64,000 bases of DNA from Flavimobilis soli (GCF_002564025.1 NZ_PDJH01000001.1:1736001-1800000), one strand, 5' to 3'; counted from the first letter of the stretch, positions 6,511-16,344 are shown. Numbers and translations: made by a program. Notes: generated by a model not told the origin, from the letters alone.

Positions 6511-8088
6511 GTGTCCGCCGTGCTGGACCTTCTCGCACAGTCCCCCGTCCTGACGGTCTTCCTGGTCGTCGCCCTCGGCACCGCCCTCGGGTCGGTGCCG
6601 TTCGGTCCGTTGCGCTTCGGCGCAGCGGGAGCGCTGTTCGTCGGGCTCGCCGTCGGCGCCGCCGACCCGCGGCTCGGCGAGGGGCTCGGGTTCCTGTCCA
6701 CGCTGGGGCTCGCGCTGTTCGTCTACTGCGTCGGCCTCGCGGCAGGATCCACGTTCTTCCGCGACCTGCGCCGCCAGTGGCCGCTCATGGTCGTCAGCAT
6801 CGTCGCGATCGTCGCCTCCGCCGGGGTCGCCGGCGTCGCGGGCAGGGTCTTCGGCTTCGGCGGCGAGGTCGCCGCCGGCATGTTCACCGGCGCGCTCACC
6901 GCGACGCCCGCGCTCGCCGCGGCGACCGAGGCCGCTGGCAACAACACGCCCGCCGTCGGCTACTCGCTCGGCTACCCCGTCGGCGTCACCGTCGCGATCC
7001 TCATCGTCGCCGCGACCGTACGTCGCGCCTGGGACTCCCGCCGCGACCCCGCCTCAGCCTCCGGCGCCGGGCTCTACGCGACGACCGTCGAGGTCGAGCG
7101 TCAGACCTGGCTCGCCGAGATCCCCGGCTTCGACGAGCAGGAGGTGCGCATGTCGTACCTCGCTCGCGGCGGCCGCACCCGCGTCGTCGCGCCCGACGAC
7201 GAGCTCCGCCCCGGCGACCAGGTCGTCGTCGTCGGCCCCGCCGACGCCGTCGCGCTCGCCGTCGAGCACCTCGGGCGCGAGGTCGAGCTGCACCTCGCCG
7301 ACGACCGCCGCTCGGTCGACTACCGCCGAGTCGTCGTCTCCAACCGCCGGATCGCCGGCCGCACCGTCGGCGACCTCGACATGCCCGGCCGCTACGGCGG
7401 CGTCATCACCCGCGTCCGCCGCGGCGACGCCGACCTCCTCGCGAAGGACGACCTCGTCCTCGAGCTCGGCGACCGCGTCCTGCCCGTCGTGCCGCGCGAC
7501 CGCCTCAAGGAGGTGCGCAAGCTCCTCGGCGACTCCGAGCGTCGCGTCTCCGAGGTCGACGCCCTGACGATGGGCATCGGCATGGCCGTCGGCCTGCTCG
7601 CCGGCCTCGTGTCGATCCCGCTGCCGGGCGGCGTCGTCTTCTCCCTCGGCTCCGCCGCAGGCCCGCTGCTCGTCGGCATGATCCTCGGCGGCCTCGAGCG
7701 CACCGGCCCCGTCGTCTGGGGCATGCCCCACGCCGCGAACCTCACGATCCGCCAGCTCGGGCTCGTGCTGTTCCTCGCCGCCGTCGGGCTGTCGTCCGGC
7801 CAGGACTTCGCCGCCCGCGCGTTCTCGCTCGAGGGCCTCGCGGTCGGGGCGTCTGCGGCGGCCGTCGTCGCGGTCGGCGCGCTCGTCCTGTACGCCGGGG
7901 CGAACCGCCTCGGCATCAGCGCCCAGCGCACGTCCGGCGCGTTCGCCGGCCTGCTCGGCCAGCCCGTCATCCTCGCCGACGCCAACTCCCGCGTCATGGA
8001 CGACCGCATCGACGCGGGCTACGCCGCGACCTTCGCGCTCGGCATCGTCGTGAAGATCCTCCTGGTGCAGATCCTCGTCGTCACCTGA
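6511..8088 (+). CDS. AspT/YidE-type transporter with paired RCK_C domains
   Basis: The 525-residue protein has the layout of the aspartate:alanine exchanger superfamily: five or six membrane helices (about residues 8-175), two cytoplasmic TrkA-C/RCK_C domains (about 195-345, with REVEL and LELGDRVL-like strands), then a second membrane half (about 350-525). The repeated GMILGGLERTGPVVWGM-like loop is typical. Members exchange aspartate for alanine or move other small acids. A GTG start with GGAG seven bases upstream was chosen. It faces the aspA-dcu genes across a shared terminator, so aspartate or a C4-dicarboxylate is a plausible but unproven substrate. Confidence 0.82.
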   Translation: MSAVLDLLAQSPVLTVFLVVALGTALGSVPFGPLRFGAAGALFVGLAVGAADPRLGEGLGFLSTLGLALFVYCVGLAAGSTFFRDLRRQWPLMVVSIVAIVASAGVAGVAGRVFGFGGEVAAGMFTGALTATPALAAATEAAGNNTPAVGYSLGYPVGVTVAILIVAATVRRAWDSRRDPASASGAGLYATTVEVERQTWLAEIPGFDEQEVRMSYLARGGRTRVVAPDDELRPGDQVVVVGPADAVALAVEHLGREVELHLADDRRSVDYRRVVVSNRRIAGRTVGDLDMPGRYGGVITRVRRGDADLLAKDDLVLELGDRVLPVVPRDRLKEVRKLLGDSERRVSEVDALTMGIGMAVGLLAGLVSIPLPGGVVFSLGSAAGPLLVGMILGGLERTGPVVWGMPHAANLTIRQLGLVLFLAAVGLSSGQDFAARAFSLEGLAVGASAAAVVAVGALVLYAGANRLGISAQRTSGAFAGLLGQPVILADANSRVMDDRIDAGYAATFALGIVVKILLVQILVVT

Positions 8089-8334
8089 CCCGGCGCGTGC
8101 CGCGGCTCCCGCGGCCCGCCTGCCGCCGTCCGCCCGCGCCGGCCGCCCAGCCCCGCCCCGCCGAGGCCTGCTCACACCGGCCGCCCGCGCCAGCCTCGAG
8201 CGCCGACCGCGCGGACGTCGCCAGCCGCAGCCGGCTCCTCGCTCCCGCCCGGCTGCCACCCGCCTGCCGCCCCCGCGCTCCCGCCCGCCGCCAGCTTCCG
8301 GCAGCACCAGCCCCGAGTCTGTCAGTTCCAGCAC
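8089..8334. other. Gene-free GC-rich stretch after the AspT-like gene
   Basis: No open frame with a ribosome-binding site or recognisable product is seen. The DNA is dominated by CCGCCCG-type sequence on the plus strand. Confidence 0.5.
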
Positions 8335-8364
8335 GAGTCCGTCGGTTGCGACTGACGGACTCGC
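8335..8364. terminator. Hairpin, possible terminator
   Basis: A perfect 10-bp stem (8335-8344 with 8355-8364, arm CGAGTCCGTC) closes on a 10-base loop. Copies of its GACGGACTCG arm recur just downstream. There is no T tract, so termination is uncertain. Confidence 0.4.
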
Positions 8365-8461
8365 TCCGGGAGTGACGGACTCGGCGGCGTGGTGGACTCG
8401 GCGGCGTGACGAGTCGCTGGCGTGACGGGCTCGGCGGCGTGACGCAGGCCCTGACGCAGGC

Positions 8462-8596
8462 GCGGCCCCGGCACAGAGGCGGATACAGGGACGCCCCCCG
8501 CAGAGGCCGAGTCAGACAGGCCCCGGCGCAGAGGCCGAGACAGGCAGGCCCCGGCGCAGAGGCCGAGACAGGCAGACCTCGGCGCAGACACAGGCA
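8462..8596. repeat. Degenerate 28-bp tandem repeat, about five copies
   Basis: Units at 8519-8546 and 8547-8574 are identical over 28 bases (CCCCGGCGCAGAGGCCGAGA core). Degenerate copies cover 8462-8518 and 8575-8596. The array sits between two convergent genes and ends at the terminator. It is non-coding and behaves like a minisatellite, so copy number may vary between strains. Confidence 0.7.
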
Positions 8597-8630
8597 GGCC
8601 CCCGCACGTCGCCGTGCGGGGACCTGCCTG
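8591..8630. terminator. Bidirectional terminator between AspT-like and Dcu genes
   Basis: A 17-bp stem with one mismatch (8591-8607 with 8614-8630) closes on a 6-base loop, nine bases past the Dcu stop codon. It can serve transcripts arriving from both sides. Neither side has a strong T tract. Confidence 0.72.
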
Positions 8631-8638
8631 CTGAGGGG

Positions 8639-9964
8639 TCAGAGGATGACGGAACCGAACAGGTAGCCGAGGCCCACCGCGATCGCGATGTTCACGAGAC
8701 CCGGCACCAGGAACGGGTGGTTGAAGACCGCCTTCCCGATCCTCGTCGATCCCGTGTCATCCATCTCGACGGCCGCCAGCAGCGTCGGGTACGTCGGGAG
8801 GATGAACAGTGCGGACACCGCCGGGAACGCCGCCACCATGCCGAGCGGCGAGACGCCGATCGCGAGCGCGGTCGGCATGAGGGCCTTCGACGTCGCCGCC
8901 TGCGAGTAGAGCAGCGCCGCAGCGAACAGCAGCACGACCGCGAGCAGCCACGTGTTCTCCTTGAGGATGTCGGAGGACGCCGTCATGATCGCCTCCTCGT
9001 GCGCCTTGACGAACGTCGTGCCGAGCCAGGCGACACCGAGCACGCAGATGGACGCGCTCATACCGGACTTGAACGTCGACGCCCCCAGGATGTCCGAGGT
9101 GTTGACCTTGCAGCAGACGACGATGATCGTCGCGATCGACAGCATGATCGAGATGATCGCGGCGTCACGGCCCATGACGGGCTCCTCGATGAGGCCGACC
9201 TTGTCCGAGATGATCGTCGCGTACGTCATGACCGCGACGAGGCCGATGCAGAAGATGAGCACGGAGAGCTTCGCGCCCGGCGTGAGCTCACGCTCCTTGC
9301 GGCCCGTGGGAGCCGCGACCGACCCCTCGGCGAGGCGCTTCTGGTACTCGGGGAGCGTGTCGAGCTTCGTCGTGCCCCGCATCTTGTCGATCGCCATCAT
9401 GATCGCGGCGGTCGCCATGCAGGCGAGGAAGGTCGAGGGGATCGCGACGGCGAGCAGGCCGATGTAGTCGACGCCGGTGCTGCCCTCCTCGAGCATCCCG
9501 GAGAAGAAGACCACGGCCGCAGAGATCGGTGAGGCCGTGATGGCGATCTGCGACGCGACGACCGCGATGGACAGCGGGCGCGCGGGGCGGATGTTGTTCT
9601 CCTTGGCGACCTCGGTGATGACGGGCATCGTGGAGAACGCGGTGTGCCCGGTGCCCGCCATGATCGTCATCAGGTAGGTGATGACCGGGGCGAGGAAGTT
9701 GAGGTGCTTCGGGTTCTTCCGCAACGCCCGGTCCGCGAGGTCGACGAGGTAGTCCATACCTCCGGCGACCTGCATCGCGGCGATCGCCGCGATCACGGAC
9801 ATGATGATCGAGACGACGTCGAGAGGCATGGCTCCCGGCGTCACACCGAGCATGGCGAGGACAAGAACGCCGAGACCACCGGCGAAACCGATCGCGATGC
9901 CGCCGAGGCGAGCACCGAGGAAGATGGCCGCGAGGACGACCAGGAACTGCACTGCGATCATCAT
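8639..9964 (-). CDS. Anaerobic C4-dicarboxylate transporter, DcuA/DcuB family
   Basis: The 441-residue polytopic membrane protein starts [20 protein letters not shown] and has about ten hydrophobic helices. [18 protein letters not shown] (near residue 103) and [16 protein letters not shown] (near 136) match the family signature. Dcu carriers exchange fumarate, aspartate or malate for succinate in the inner membrane. The start codon overlaps the aspA stop by four bases, indicating translational coupling with aspartase. This supports an aspartate-in/succinate-out role. DcuA and DcuB cannot be told apart from sequence alone. Confidence 0.93.
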   Translation of the reverse strand: MMIAVQFLVVLAAIFLGARLGGIAIGFAGGLGVLVLAMLGVTPGAMPLDVVSIIMSVIAAIAAMQVAGGMDYLVDLADRALRKNPKHLNFLAPVITYLMTIMAGTGHTAFSTMPVITEVAKENNIRPARPLSIAVVASQIAITASPISAAVVFFSGMLEEGSTGVDYIGLLAVAIPSTFLACMATAAIMMAIDKMRGTTKLDTLPEYQKRLAEGSVAAPTGRKERELTPGAKLSVLIFCIGLVAVMTYATIISDKVGLIEEPVMGRDAAIISIMLSIATIIVVCCKVNTSDILGASTFKSGMSASICVLGVAWLGTTFVKAHEEAIMTASSDILKENTWLLAVVLLFAAALLYSQAATSKALMPTALAIGVSPLGMVAAFPAVSALFILPTYPTLLAAVEMDDTGSTRIGKAVFNHPFLVPGLVNIAIAVGLGYLFGSVIL

Positions 9965-11418
9965 CGTGCGTCAACCTGCCTTGTCACGTCGTCGTCGGAC
10001 TTGTACAGGTGGCCGCTGTAGTGCGGCCTCATGAGGTTGGCCGGCGAGAGGATCTCGTCGAGCGTCTCCTCGTCGAGGAGCCCCATCTCGAGGACCACCT
10101 CTCGCACGGACCGTCCGGAGCGGGCGCACTCCTTGCCGACCAGGTCGCCGTTGCGGTGGCCGATGATCGGGTTGAGGTAGGTCACGATCCCGATGGAGTT
10201 CATGACGTAGCGCAGGCACACGTCGGCGTTGACGGTGATGCCGTCGATGCACTTCTCACGCAGCGCACGGGCGGCGTTGCGCAGGAGGCTCACGGACTCG
10301 AACACGCACTGCGCGATGACCGGCTCCATCACGTTGAGCTGGAGCTGTCCGGCGTCGGCGGCCATGGTGAGGGTGACGTCGTTGCCCATGACCTTGAAGC
10401 AGACCTGGTTCACGACCTCGGGCAGCACGGGGTTGACCTTGGCGGGCATGATGGACGACCCGGCCTGCAGCTCGGGAAGGTTGATCTCGTTGAGACCGGC
10501 GCGCGGTCCGGAAGACAGCAGGCGCAGGTCGTTGCAGATCATGCCGAGCTTCACGGCGACACGCTTGAGACCCGCGTGGACGGCGACGTAGGCGCCCGTG
10601 TCGGAGGTGGCCTCGATGAGGTTCTCGGCAGTCACGACGGGCAGGCCGGTCACCTCACGCAGACGGGCGACCGCCTTCTCCGGGTACCCGAGGGGCGTGT
10701 TGATGCCGGTGCCGATCGCGGTCGCGCCGAGGTTGACCTCGAGCAGCAGCTCGATCTGGCGGGCGAGGTAGCGCATCTCCTCGCGCATGAGGAGGCCGAA
10801 CGCCCCGAACTCCTGGCCGACCGTCATGGGGACGGCGTCCTGCAGCTGGGTGCGGCCCATCTTGAGGACGTCGGCGAACTCGGTGCCCTTCTTCTCGAAG
10901 GCCTCGGCCAGGCGGCCGAGCTCCTCGCGCAGGTCCTCGACGACGGCGTGGACGGCGAGGCGGAATCCCGTCGGGTAGGCGTCGTTGGTCGACTGGCACT
11001 GGTTGACGTGGTCGTTCGGGTTGATGACGTCGTAGGTCCCCTTGGGCAGCCCGCGCAGCTCGAGCGCGAGGTTGGCGACGACCTCGTTGGTGTTCATGTT
11101 GACGCTCGTCCCGGCGCCGCCCTGGAAGACGTCGACGGGGAACTGGTCCATGCACCGGCCCTCGTCGAGGATCAGGTCGCACGCCTCGACGATCGAGTCG
11201 GCGACGTCCGCGGGCAGGGTGAACATGTCCTTGTTCGCGAGCGCGGACGCCTTCTTGACCATGACCATCGCCCGCACGAACTCGGGCACGTCGCCGATCC
11301 TCGCGGAGCTGATGGGGAAGTTCTCGATCGCGCGCTGGGTGTGGACGCCGTAGTAGGCGTCAGCGGGAACGTCCTTCGGGCCGAGCAGGTCGACCTCTGT
11401 ACGAAATTCTTGGGTCAT
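9961..11418 (-). CDS. aspA: Aspartate ammonia-lyase (aspartase)
   Basis: The 485-residue enzyme belongs to the fumarase/aspartase superfamily and splits L-aspartate into fumarate and ammonia in the cytoplasm. The signature [12 protein letters not shown] spans 320-331 and contains the catalytic serine loop. The N-terminal region [16 protein letters not shown] and the [12 protein letters not shown] segment favour aspartase over fumarase C. It lies between the sdh genes and the dcu gene, all on the same strand, so the fumarate it makes could feed the neighbouring reductase. GGAGAAGAG precedes the ATG. Fumarase remains a less likely alternative. Confidence 0.93.
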   Translation of the reverse strand: MTQEFRTEVDLLGPKDVPADAYYGVHTQRAIENFPISSARIGDVPEFVRAMVMVKKASALANKDMFTLPADVADSIVEACDLILDEGRCMDQFPVDVFQGGAGTSVNMNTNEVVANLALELRGLPKGTYDVINPNDHVNQCQSTNDAYPTGFRLAVHAVVEDLREELGRLAEAFEKKGTEFADVLKMGRTQLQDAVPMTVGQEFGAFGLLMREEMRYLARQIELLLEVNLGATAIGTGINTPLGYPEKAVARLREVTGLPVVTAENLIEATSDTGAYVAVHAGLKRVAVKLGMICNDLRLLSSGPRAGLNEINLPELQAGSSIMPAKVNPVLPEVVNQVCFKVMGNDVTLTMAADAGQLQLNVMEPVIAQCVFESVSLLRNAARALREKCIDGITVNADVCLRYVMNSIGIVTYLNPIIGHRNGDLVGKECARSGRSVREVVLEMGLLDEETLDEILSPANLMRPHYSGHLYKSDDDVTRQVDAR

Positions 11419-11439
11419 CGTCTCTTCTCCGTCCGTCTC

Positions 11440-11461
11440 GCGTGGGCTTCGTTGCCCACGC
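11440..11461 (-). terminator. Hairpin between sdhB and aspA
   Basis: GCGTGGGC and GCCCACGC form a perfect 8-bp stem with a 6-base loop about 20 bases upstream of the aspA start. Two further weak GC hairpins lie between it and sdhB. With no T tract it may be a partial terminator or an mRNA processing signal separating sdh from aspA-dcu. Confidence 0.45.
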
Positions 11462-11582
11462 TAGGCGCGGCCGGCGTCTTTGCCGGTCGGCGGCGCTGTC
11501 GCCGCGTGTGGTGGTTCTCGGGCGCGGACGGCGCCCTGGGGGCTGCCGGGCGGCAGCGTGCGCTCCGCCCGGGGTGCGTGGG

Positions 11583-12332
11583 TCAGTCGTTCTTTCCGCG
11601 CAGCACCACCCTCATCCGCTCGCGGTTGACGACGGCGATCGCCGCGAGCGGGATGCCTGCGGGGCAGACGTCGGCGCACTCGCCGTAGGAGGAGCACGGG
11701 CCGAAGTCCTGCTCCATCTCGTCGACCATGGCACGGGCGCGCCGTCCGCGCTCCTTCTTGCCCCCGGGGAGGGCGGCGAGGTGCGCGAGCTTGGAGCCGA
11801 CGAACAGGTGCGCGGCCCCGTTGGGGCATGCGGCGACGCACGCGCCGCAGCCGATGCAGGCCGCGAAGTCGAGGGCCATCTCGGCGAGCGCGTGGTCGAC
11901 GGGGGTCGTGTCGGCGTCGGGCGCGGTGCCCGCCTGGATCGCGACGTGGCCGCCGGCCTTGACGACGCGGTCGAGCGCGGAGCGGTCGACGACGAGGTCG
12001 CGGACGACGGGGTAGACGCGCGAGCGCAGCGGCTCGATGCGGATGGTCTGCCCGTCGGTCCACGAGCTGAGGCGCTGGTGGCACGACGGCGTGTTCTTCT
12101 GGGGGCCGTGGGGGCGGTCGTCGACGGTCACGCCGCACGCGCCGCAGATGCCTTCGCGGCAGTCGGACTCGAAGGCGAAGGGCTCGCGTCCTTCTTCGAC
12201 GAGGCGCTCGTTGAGGCGGTCGAGCAGCTCGACGACGGACATCTCGGGGGTGGCGTCGTCGACCTCGTGGGTCTCGAACCGTCCGGGATCTGCGGGGTGG
12301 GCCTGTCGCCAGACCTCGAGCACGAGCCTCAC
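11583..12332 (-). CDS. sdhB: Succinate dehydrogenase/fumarate reductase iron-sulfur subunit
   Basis: The 249-residue subunit carries electrons between the flavoprotein and the membrane quinone site. Cys58-REGICGAC (58-66) with a later Cys near 78 binds the [2Fe-2S] centre. CIGCGACVAACP and CSSYGECADVCP bind the two other clusters. The start is a GTG at 12332 that overlaps the sdhA stop by four bases; a longer reading upstream would run through sdhA in another frame. Length and cysteine pattern match the Bacillus/actinobacterial type with a single large cytochrome b anchor. Confidence 0.94.
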   Translation of the reverse strand: MRLVLEVWRQAHPADPGRFETHEVDDATPEMSVVELLDRLNERLVEEGREPFAFESDCREGICGACGVTVDDRPHGPQKNTPSCHQRLSSWTDGQTIRIEPLRSRVYPVVRDLVVDRSALDRVVKAGGHVAIQAGTAPDADTTPVDHALAEMALDFAACIGCGACVAACPNGAAHLFVGSKLAHLAALPGGKKERGRRARAMVDEMEQDFGPCSSYGECADVCPAGIPLAAIAVVNRERMRVVLRGKND

Positions 12333-14287
12333 TTGTAGTTCCTCCTCGTCAGCGGGACCGCGTCGAACGTCAGGGGCTCGGCGTGCCGCACGTGCCGGCC
12401 GTCGCCGGGGACGCCCCACGCGGAGACGAACGCCCAGCGCTCGTCGTCGCGCACGGCCTCGCCGTCCTGCTGGTGCTCGGCGCGGAAGTGGGCTCCGCAG
12501 GACTCCTCGCGGTCGAGGGCGTCGACGCACATGAGCTCGGCGAGCTCGAGGTAGTCCGCGACGCGACCTGCCTTCTCGAGCTCCTGGTTGAGGCGGTCGT
12601 CGTCGCCGAGGACGCGGAGCTCTGTCCAGAACCGTTCGCGCAGGGCGCGGATCTTCTCGATCGCGGTCGTGAGGGTCTCGCGGGTCCGCTCGACGCCGCA
12701 GCCTTCGTAGAGGATGTCGCCGAGGAGCCGGTGGAAGTACGTGGGACCGTGCTCGCCCTGGACGGACATGAGGCGGTCGACGCGGTCGCGGGTGCGGTCG
12801 AGGGCCTCGGTGACGGCGGGTGCGTCGTCGGGGAGGCGCTGGCTGCCGAGCAGCGGCGCGAGGTAGTTCGGCACGGAGTACGGCAGGGTGAACCAGCCGT
12901 CGACGCAGGCCGAGAGCAGCGAGTTCGCACCGAGCCGGTTGGCGCCGTGGTAGCCCCAGCCCGCCTCGCCGCCGACGAACAGGCCGGGCAGGGAGGTCAT
13001 CTGGTCGTAGTCGGACCAGAGGCCGCCCATCGTGAAGTGGGCGCCGGGGGCGATGCGCATGGGCTCGGTGTACGGGTCCTCGCCGGTGGCGTGGGTGTAC
13101 ATCTCGAAGAGGTTGCCGTAGCGCTCGGCGATCTTCTTCTTCCCGATCCGCGCGATGGCGTCGCGGAAGTCGAGGTAGACGGAGTTCTTGAGCGGGCCGA
13201 CGCCGCGGCCTGCGCGGATCTGCTCGTGGGCGTTGCGCGAGGCGACGTCGCGGGGGGTGAGGTTGCCGAACGCGGGGTACTTCCGCTCGAGGTAGTAGTC
13301 GCGCTCGTCCTCGGGGATGTCGCCGGGTGCGCGCGTGTCGTCGGGGTTCTTGGGGACCCAGATGCGGCCGTCGTTGCGCAGCGACTCGCTCATGAGGATG
13401 GTCTTTGACTGCCACTTGCTCGAGACGGGCAGCGCGGTCGGGTGGAACTGGATGAAGCTCGGGCTCGCGAGGAGCGCACCGCGCTGGACGGCGCGCCAGG
13501 CGGCGGAGGCGTTGGAGTTCTTCGCGAGGGTCGAGAAGTAGAAGACGTTGCCGTAGCCGCCGGTCGCGAGGATGACGGCGTGCGCGGTGTGGGCGGTGAT
13601 CTCGCCCGTGAGCAGGTTGCGCATGACGACGCCCTGGACGCGCCCGTCGTCGATGATGAGGTCGAGCATCTCGTGGCGGGTGCGCAGGGTGACGGTGCCG
13701 GCGTCGACTTGGCGCAGGAGGGCCTGCGCGGAGGCGATCTGGAGCTGCTGGCCCGTCTGCCCGCGCGTGTAGTACGTGCGGGAGACCTGGACGCCGCCGA
13801 ACGAGCGGGTGGCGAGCTGGCCGCCGTACTCGCGGGCGAACGGTGCGCCGATCGCGTTCATGTGGTCGATGACGCGGACGGACTCCTCGCCGAGGCGGTA
13901 GGCGTCGGCCTCGCGTCCGCGGAAGTCGCCGCCCTTGACGGTGTCGACGACGAACCGGTCGACGGAGTCGTTGTCGACCTTGCGGGCGCGGGCGGCGTTG
14001 ATGCCGCCCTGGGCTGCGACGGAGTGCGCGCGCCGCGGGGCGTCGTGGTACGTGAACGCGTGGACGTCGTAGCCGAGCTCGCCGAGGGCGGCGGCCGCGC
14101 CAGCGCCGGCGAGGCCGGTGCCGACGACGATGACGCGGAACTTGCGGCGGTTGTTCGGGTTGACGAGCTTGTAGGAGAGGCGGCGTCGCTCCCACGCTGT
14201 GCGGGGGTCGCCCTCGGGGACGCGGCCGTCGAGGATCGATCCGGGCTCGACGCCGGGGACGGAGCTGTCGGGGGCCTCGAACGTCAT
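12329..14287 (-). CDS. sdhA: Succinate dehydrogenase/fumarate reductase flavoprotein subunit
   Basis: The 652-residue subunit oxidises succinate or reduces fumarate. The FAD motif GTGLAGAG is at 56-63 and RRAHSVAAQGGINAA carries His88, the likely covalent FAD attachment. HPTALP and TMGGLWSDYDQMT mark the dicarboxylate site. It overlaps sdhC upstream and sdhB downstream by four bases each, so the three are translated together. The sequence alone does not say whether the complex runs as dehydrogenase or fumarate reductase; the aspA-dcu neighbours make anaerobic fumarate reduction attractive. Confidence 0.95.
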   Translation of the reverse strand: MTFEAPDSSVPGVEPGSILDGRVPEGDPRTAWERRRLSYKLVNPNNRRKFRVIVVGTGLAGAGAAAALGELGYDVHAFTYHDAPRRAHSVAAQGGINAARARKVDNDSVDRFVVDTVKGGDFRGREADAYRLGEESVRVIDHMNAIGAPFAREYGGQLATRSFGGVQVSRTYYTRGQTGQQLQIASAQALLRQVDAGTVTLRTRHEMLDLIIDDGRVQGVVMRNLLTGEITAHTAHAVILATGGYGNVFYFSTLAKNSNASAAWRAVQRGALLASPSFIQFHPTALPVSSKWQSKTILMSESLRNDGRIWVPKNPDDTRAPGDIPEDERDYYLERKYPAFGNLTPRDVASRNAHEQIRAGRGVGPLKNSVYLDFRDAIARIGKKKIAERYGNLFEMYTHATGEDPYTEPMRIAPGAHFTMGGLWSDYDQMTSLPGLFVGGEAGWGYHGANRLGANSLLSACVDGWFTLPYSVPNYLAPLLGSQRLPDDAPAVTEALDRTRDRVDRLMSVQGEHGPTYFHRLLGDILYEGCGVERTRETLTTAIEKIRALRERFWTELRVLGDDDRLNQELEKAGRVADYLELAELMCVDALDREESCGAHFRAEHQQDGEAVRDDERWAFVSAWGVPGDGRHVRHAEPLTFDAVPLTRRNYK

Positions 14288-15087
14288 GACAGGACTCCGG
14301 TCGTGATGGCGATGGGCAGGAGGATGTTGCCGACGAGGACGACGAGCGCGACGAGACCTGCCACGATCACGCCGATCTTCCGCAGTCGTCGCCCGGTGCC
14401 ACCGAGGTCGGAGACGACCGTCCAGATCCCGTGCGCGAGGTGGACCGTGAGGATCAGGAGGGTGATCGCGTAGATCGCTGCGGACCAGGGCCGCTGCATG
14501 CTCGCGACGAGGTTCTCGTAGGCGTACGACGTCTCCGGGGTGACGTGGCGGTAGTCGTCGGTCGCGACAACCTTGCCGGCCGTCAGGTCGAGCAGGTGGA
14601 ACACGAGGAAGCCGAGGATCACGAACCCGCTGACGAGCATGTTGCGGGCGCCGAACGAGCGGAGGTTGAGCTTCTTACGACGGAAGCTGCCCCGGGAGGC
14701 TCTGGCGCGCCGGGCGATGGTGACCGCTGCTCCGACGTGGAGGACGAGGCTGACGGAGAGGACGATGCGCAGGATCCAGAGCATCGCGTCGACCGGCAGG
14801 AGCGGGTAGAGGGCCGTGTGGAAGAACAGCGCGTAGTGGTTGTAGTCCTCGGGGCCGATGAACGCCTTGAGGTTGCCGACCATGTGGACGAACACGAACA
14901 GCACGAAGATCGTGCCGGTGATCGCCATCGTCACCTTCAGGGCCCACGAGGGGATCTTGGGGGACTTGCGGATCCGCTGGTCGGTCACGTGCCCGAGGGC
15001 GAGGGCCGACGCATCGGCTCCAGGAAGGGTCCTCGGCTGGCGTGGTAGGTCAACCGGAGCAGTCGTCTGGGGGTGCGCGTCGTCCAC
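14284..15087 (-). CDS. sdhC: Succinate dehydrogenase cytochrome b subunit
   Basis: The membrane anchor has 267 residues and five hydrophobic helices, with conserved His in FVHMVGNLKA, LVLHVGAA, LVFHLLDL and TVHLAHGI that would ligate two haems. This is the single-anchor di-haem type found in Bacillus and Actinobacteria. I prefer the GTG at 15087, which is preceded by AAGGGAGAG; a GTG at 15114 would add nine residues without a ribosome-binding site. It is the first gene of the sdhCAB unit and its promoter must lie in 15.1-15.3 kb. Confidence 0.92.
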   Translation of the reverse strand: MDDAHPQTTAPVDLPRQPRTLPGADASALALGHVTDQRIRKSPKIPSWALKVTMAITGTIFVLFVFVHMVGNLKAFIGPEDYNHYALFFHTALYPLLPVDAMLWILRIVLSVSLVLHVGAAVTIARRARASRGSFRRKKLNLRSFGARNMLVSGFVILGFLVFHLLDLTAGKVVATDDYRHVTPETSYAYENLVASMQRPWSAAIYAITLLILTVHLAHGIWTVVSDLGGTGRRLRKIGVIVAGLVALVVLVGNILLPIAITTGVLS

Positions 15088-15357
15088 TGGTCTCTCCCTT
15101 GAAGTTGCCTCCACGCTAGGTGTCGTGGATCACACTTCGTTGGGACTTCCGGCCCCCGATTGCTTCACACGCCGCCGGTGAAAACGGGACCAATGTCGTG
15201 ACGATCCCGACGTTCTGTGCAGATGCACGGAGGCCCCGAGCCGAGCGGTCCCGGGCCTTCGAGGGGTCGTGCGGGCGTCCCCAGGGCGGACGGTGGCGCC
15301 GCTCGTCGTCGGAGCGGCGGTCGGCCGGGGCAACGGACGACGGCCGGAGCGGTCGCG

Positions 15358-16290
15358 TCAGCGCAGCCCCGCGCCCGCCGCGACGAGGGCGACCGTGAGA
15401 ACCGGGGCGAAGGCCCCGACCCATGGGCCGACGCGCGTGGCGGTCACGAATCGCAGGGCCTCGGGCGAGTCTCCGCCGAACGCGTTCGCGATTGCGCGCA
15501 GGTCGAGCCACACGATGACGACGGCGGCCCCGACGAGCCCGACGAGCGAGCCGACGCCGCCCCACCCCGCCATGACGACGAGGTCGGGGACGATCGCGCC
15601 GGTCAGGGCGACGCCGAGGACGAAGCCGAGCGTGACGCCGCGCCCGAGCAGGTCGACGGTGCTGCCGACGTAGGGGATCCACAGGGCGCGCAGCTCGCGG
15701 TCGGTGACGAGCTCGGTGAGCGAGCGGCGCACGGTGTCGTCGCGCTGCTCGAGCCGGCGGAGCGCCTCGAGCCGCCTCCCGCCGTCGGGCAGCGCGGCGA
15801 TGCCCGCCTCGAGCGCACGGAGGTGCCGGTCGTGCCGCGCGTGGACGGCGTCGAGGGCGCGCGTCCGCGCCCCCTCGCGGTCGGCGTGCGTCCGCGCGAC
15901 GACGACCGCAGCCGCCTCGTACAGCGCCCGCGGGGACCGTCCGCGCCGCTGCGCCCGCTCCTCGCGACGTGCACGCAGCGCGCGCCCGCGAGACACCCCG
16001 CGCGCCCACGTCGGGGTGTCCCCCGCGAGGATCGCCGTCATGTGCTCCCGCTCGAACGGCCGCACCGTCGACCGCACGATCCCGCGCAGCGATCCGAGCA
16101 GCGCCACGCGACGGGTGACGGGCCCACCCAGCTCCCGCTCGACGTCGTCGCGCACCAGGTCCTGGCGCCGCGCGGCGAGGTGGTCCCGGCCGAGGAGCGC
16201 CCAGGGCACCCACCCCACCCAGATCGTCGCGTACACGACGCTCGCAAGGGCTGCGGCGGCAGCAAGGCGAAGCAGTTCCGACGTCGTCAT
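15358..16290 (-). CDS. Membrane protein of unknown function, 310 residues
   Basis: The protein has an N-terminal membrane helix (residues 8-30), a long Arg/Ala-rich soluble helical section (about 35-205, with likely coiled coil), then three hydrophobic segments (about 208-255 and 285-308). I recognise no family. There are no catalytic motifs or signal-peptidase sites. It sits alone between the sdh operon and tRNA-Leu. Base composition matches its neighbours. A structural or envelope role is possible but not supported by anything specific. Confidence 0.65.
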   Translation of the reverse strand: MTTSELLRLAAAAALASVVYATIWVGWVPWALLGRDHLAARRQDLVRDDVERELGGPVTRRVALLGSLRGIVRSTVRPFEREHMTAILAGDTPTWARGVSRGRALRARREERAQRRGRSPRALYEAAAVVVARTHADREGARTRALDAVHARHDRHLRALEAGIAALPDGGRRLEALRRLEQRDDTVRRSLTELVTDRELRALWIPYVGSTVDLLGRGVTLGFVLGVALTGAIVPDLVVMAGWGGVGSLVGLVGAAVVIVWLDLRAIANAFGGDSPEALRFVTATRVGPWVGAFAPVLTVALVAAGAGLR

Positions 16291-16344
16291 CAGGCTCCTC
16301 GTCAGGCGGCGGGAAGTCTCGGCGAGAGCTCAGGGGAAAGACGA

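Noticed and set aside
8462..8596. Tandem 28-bp units considered as a CRISPR array
   Set aside because: The units are directly adjacent with no spacers of unique sequence, and no cas gene is present.
9961..11418. aspA considered as class II fumarase
   Set aside because: Both share the [11 protein letters not shown] signature, but the N-terminal and ligand-region sequence, and the overlapping Dcu gene, favour aspartase.
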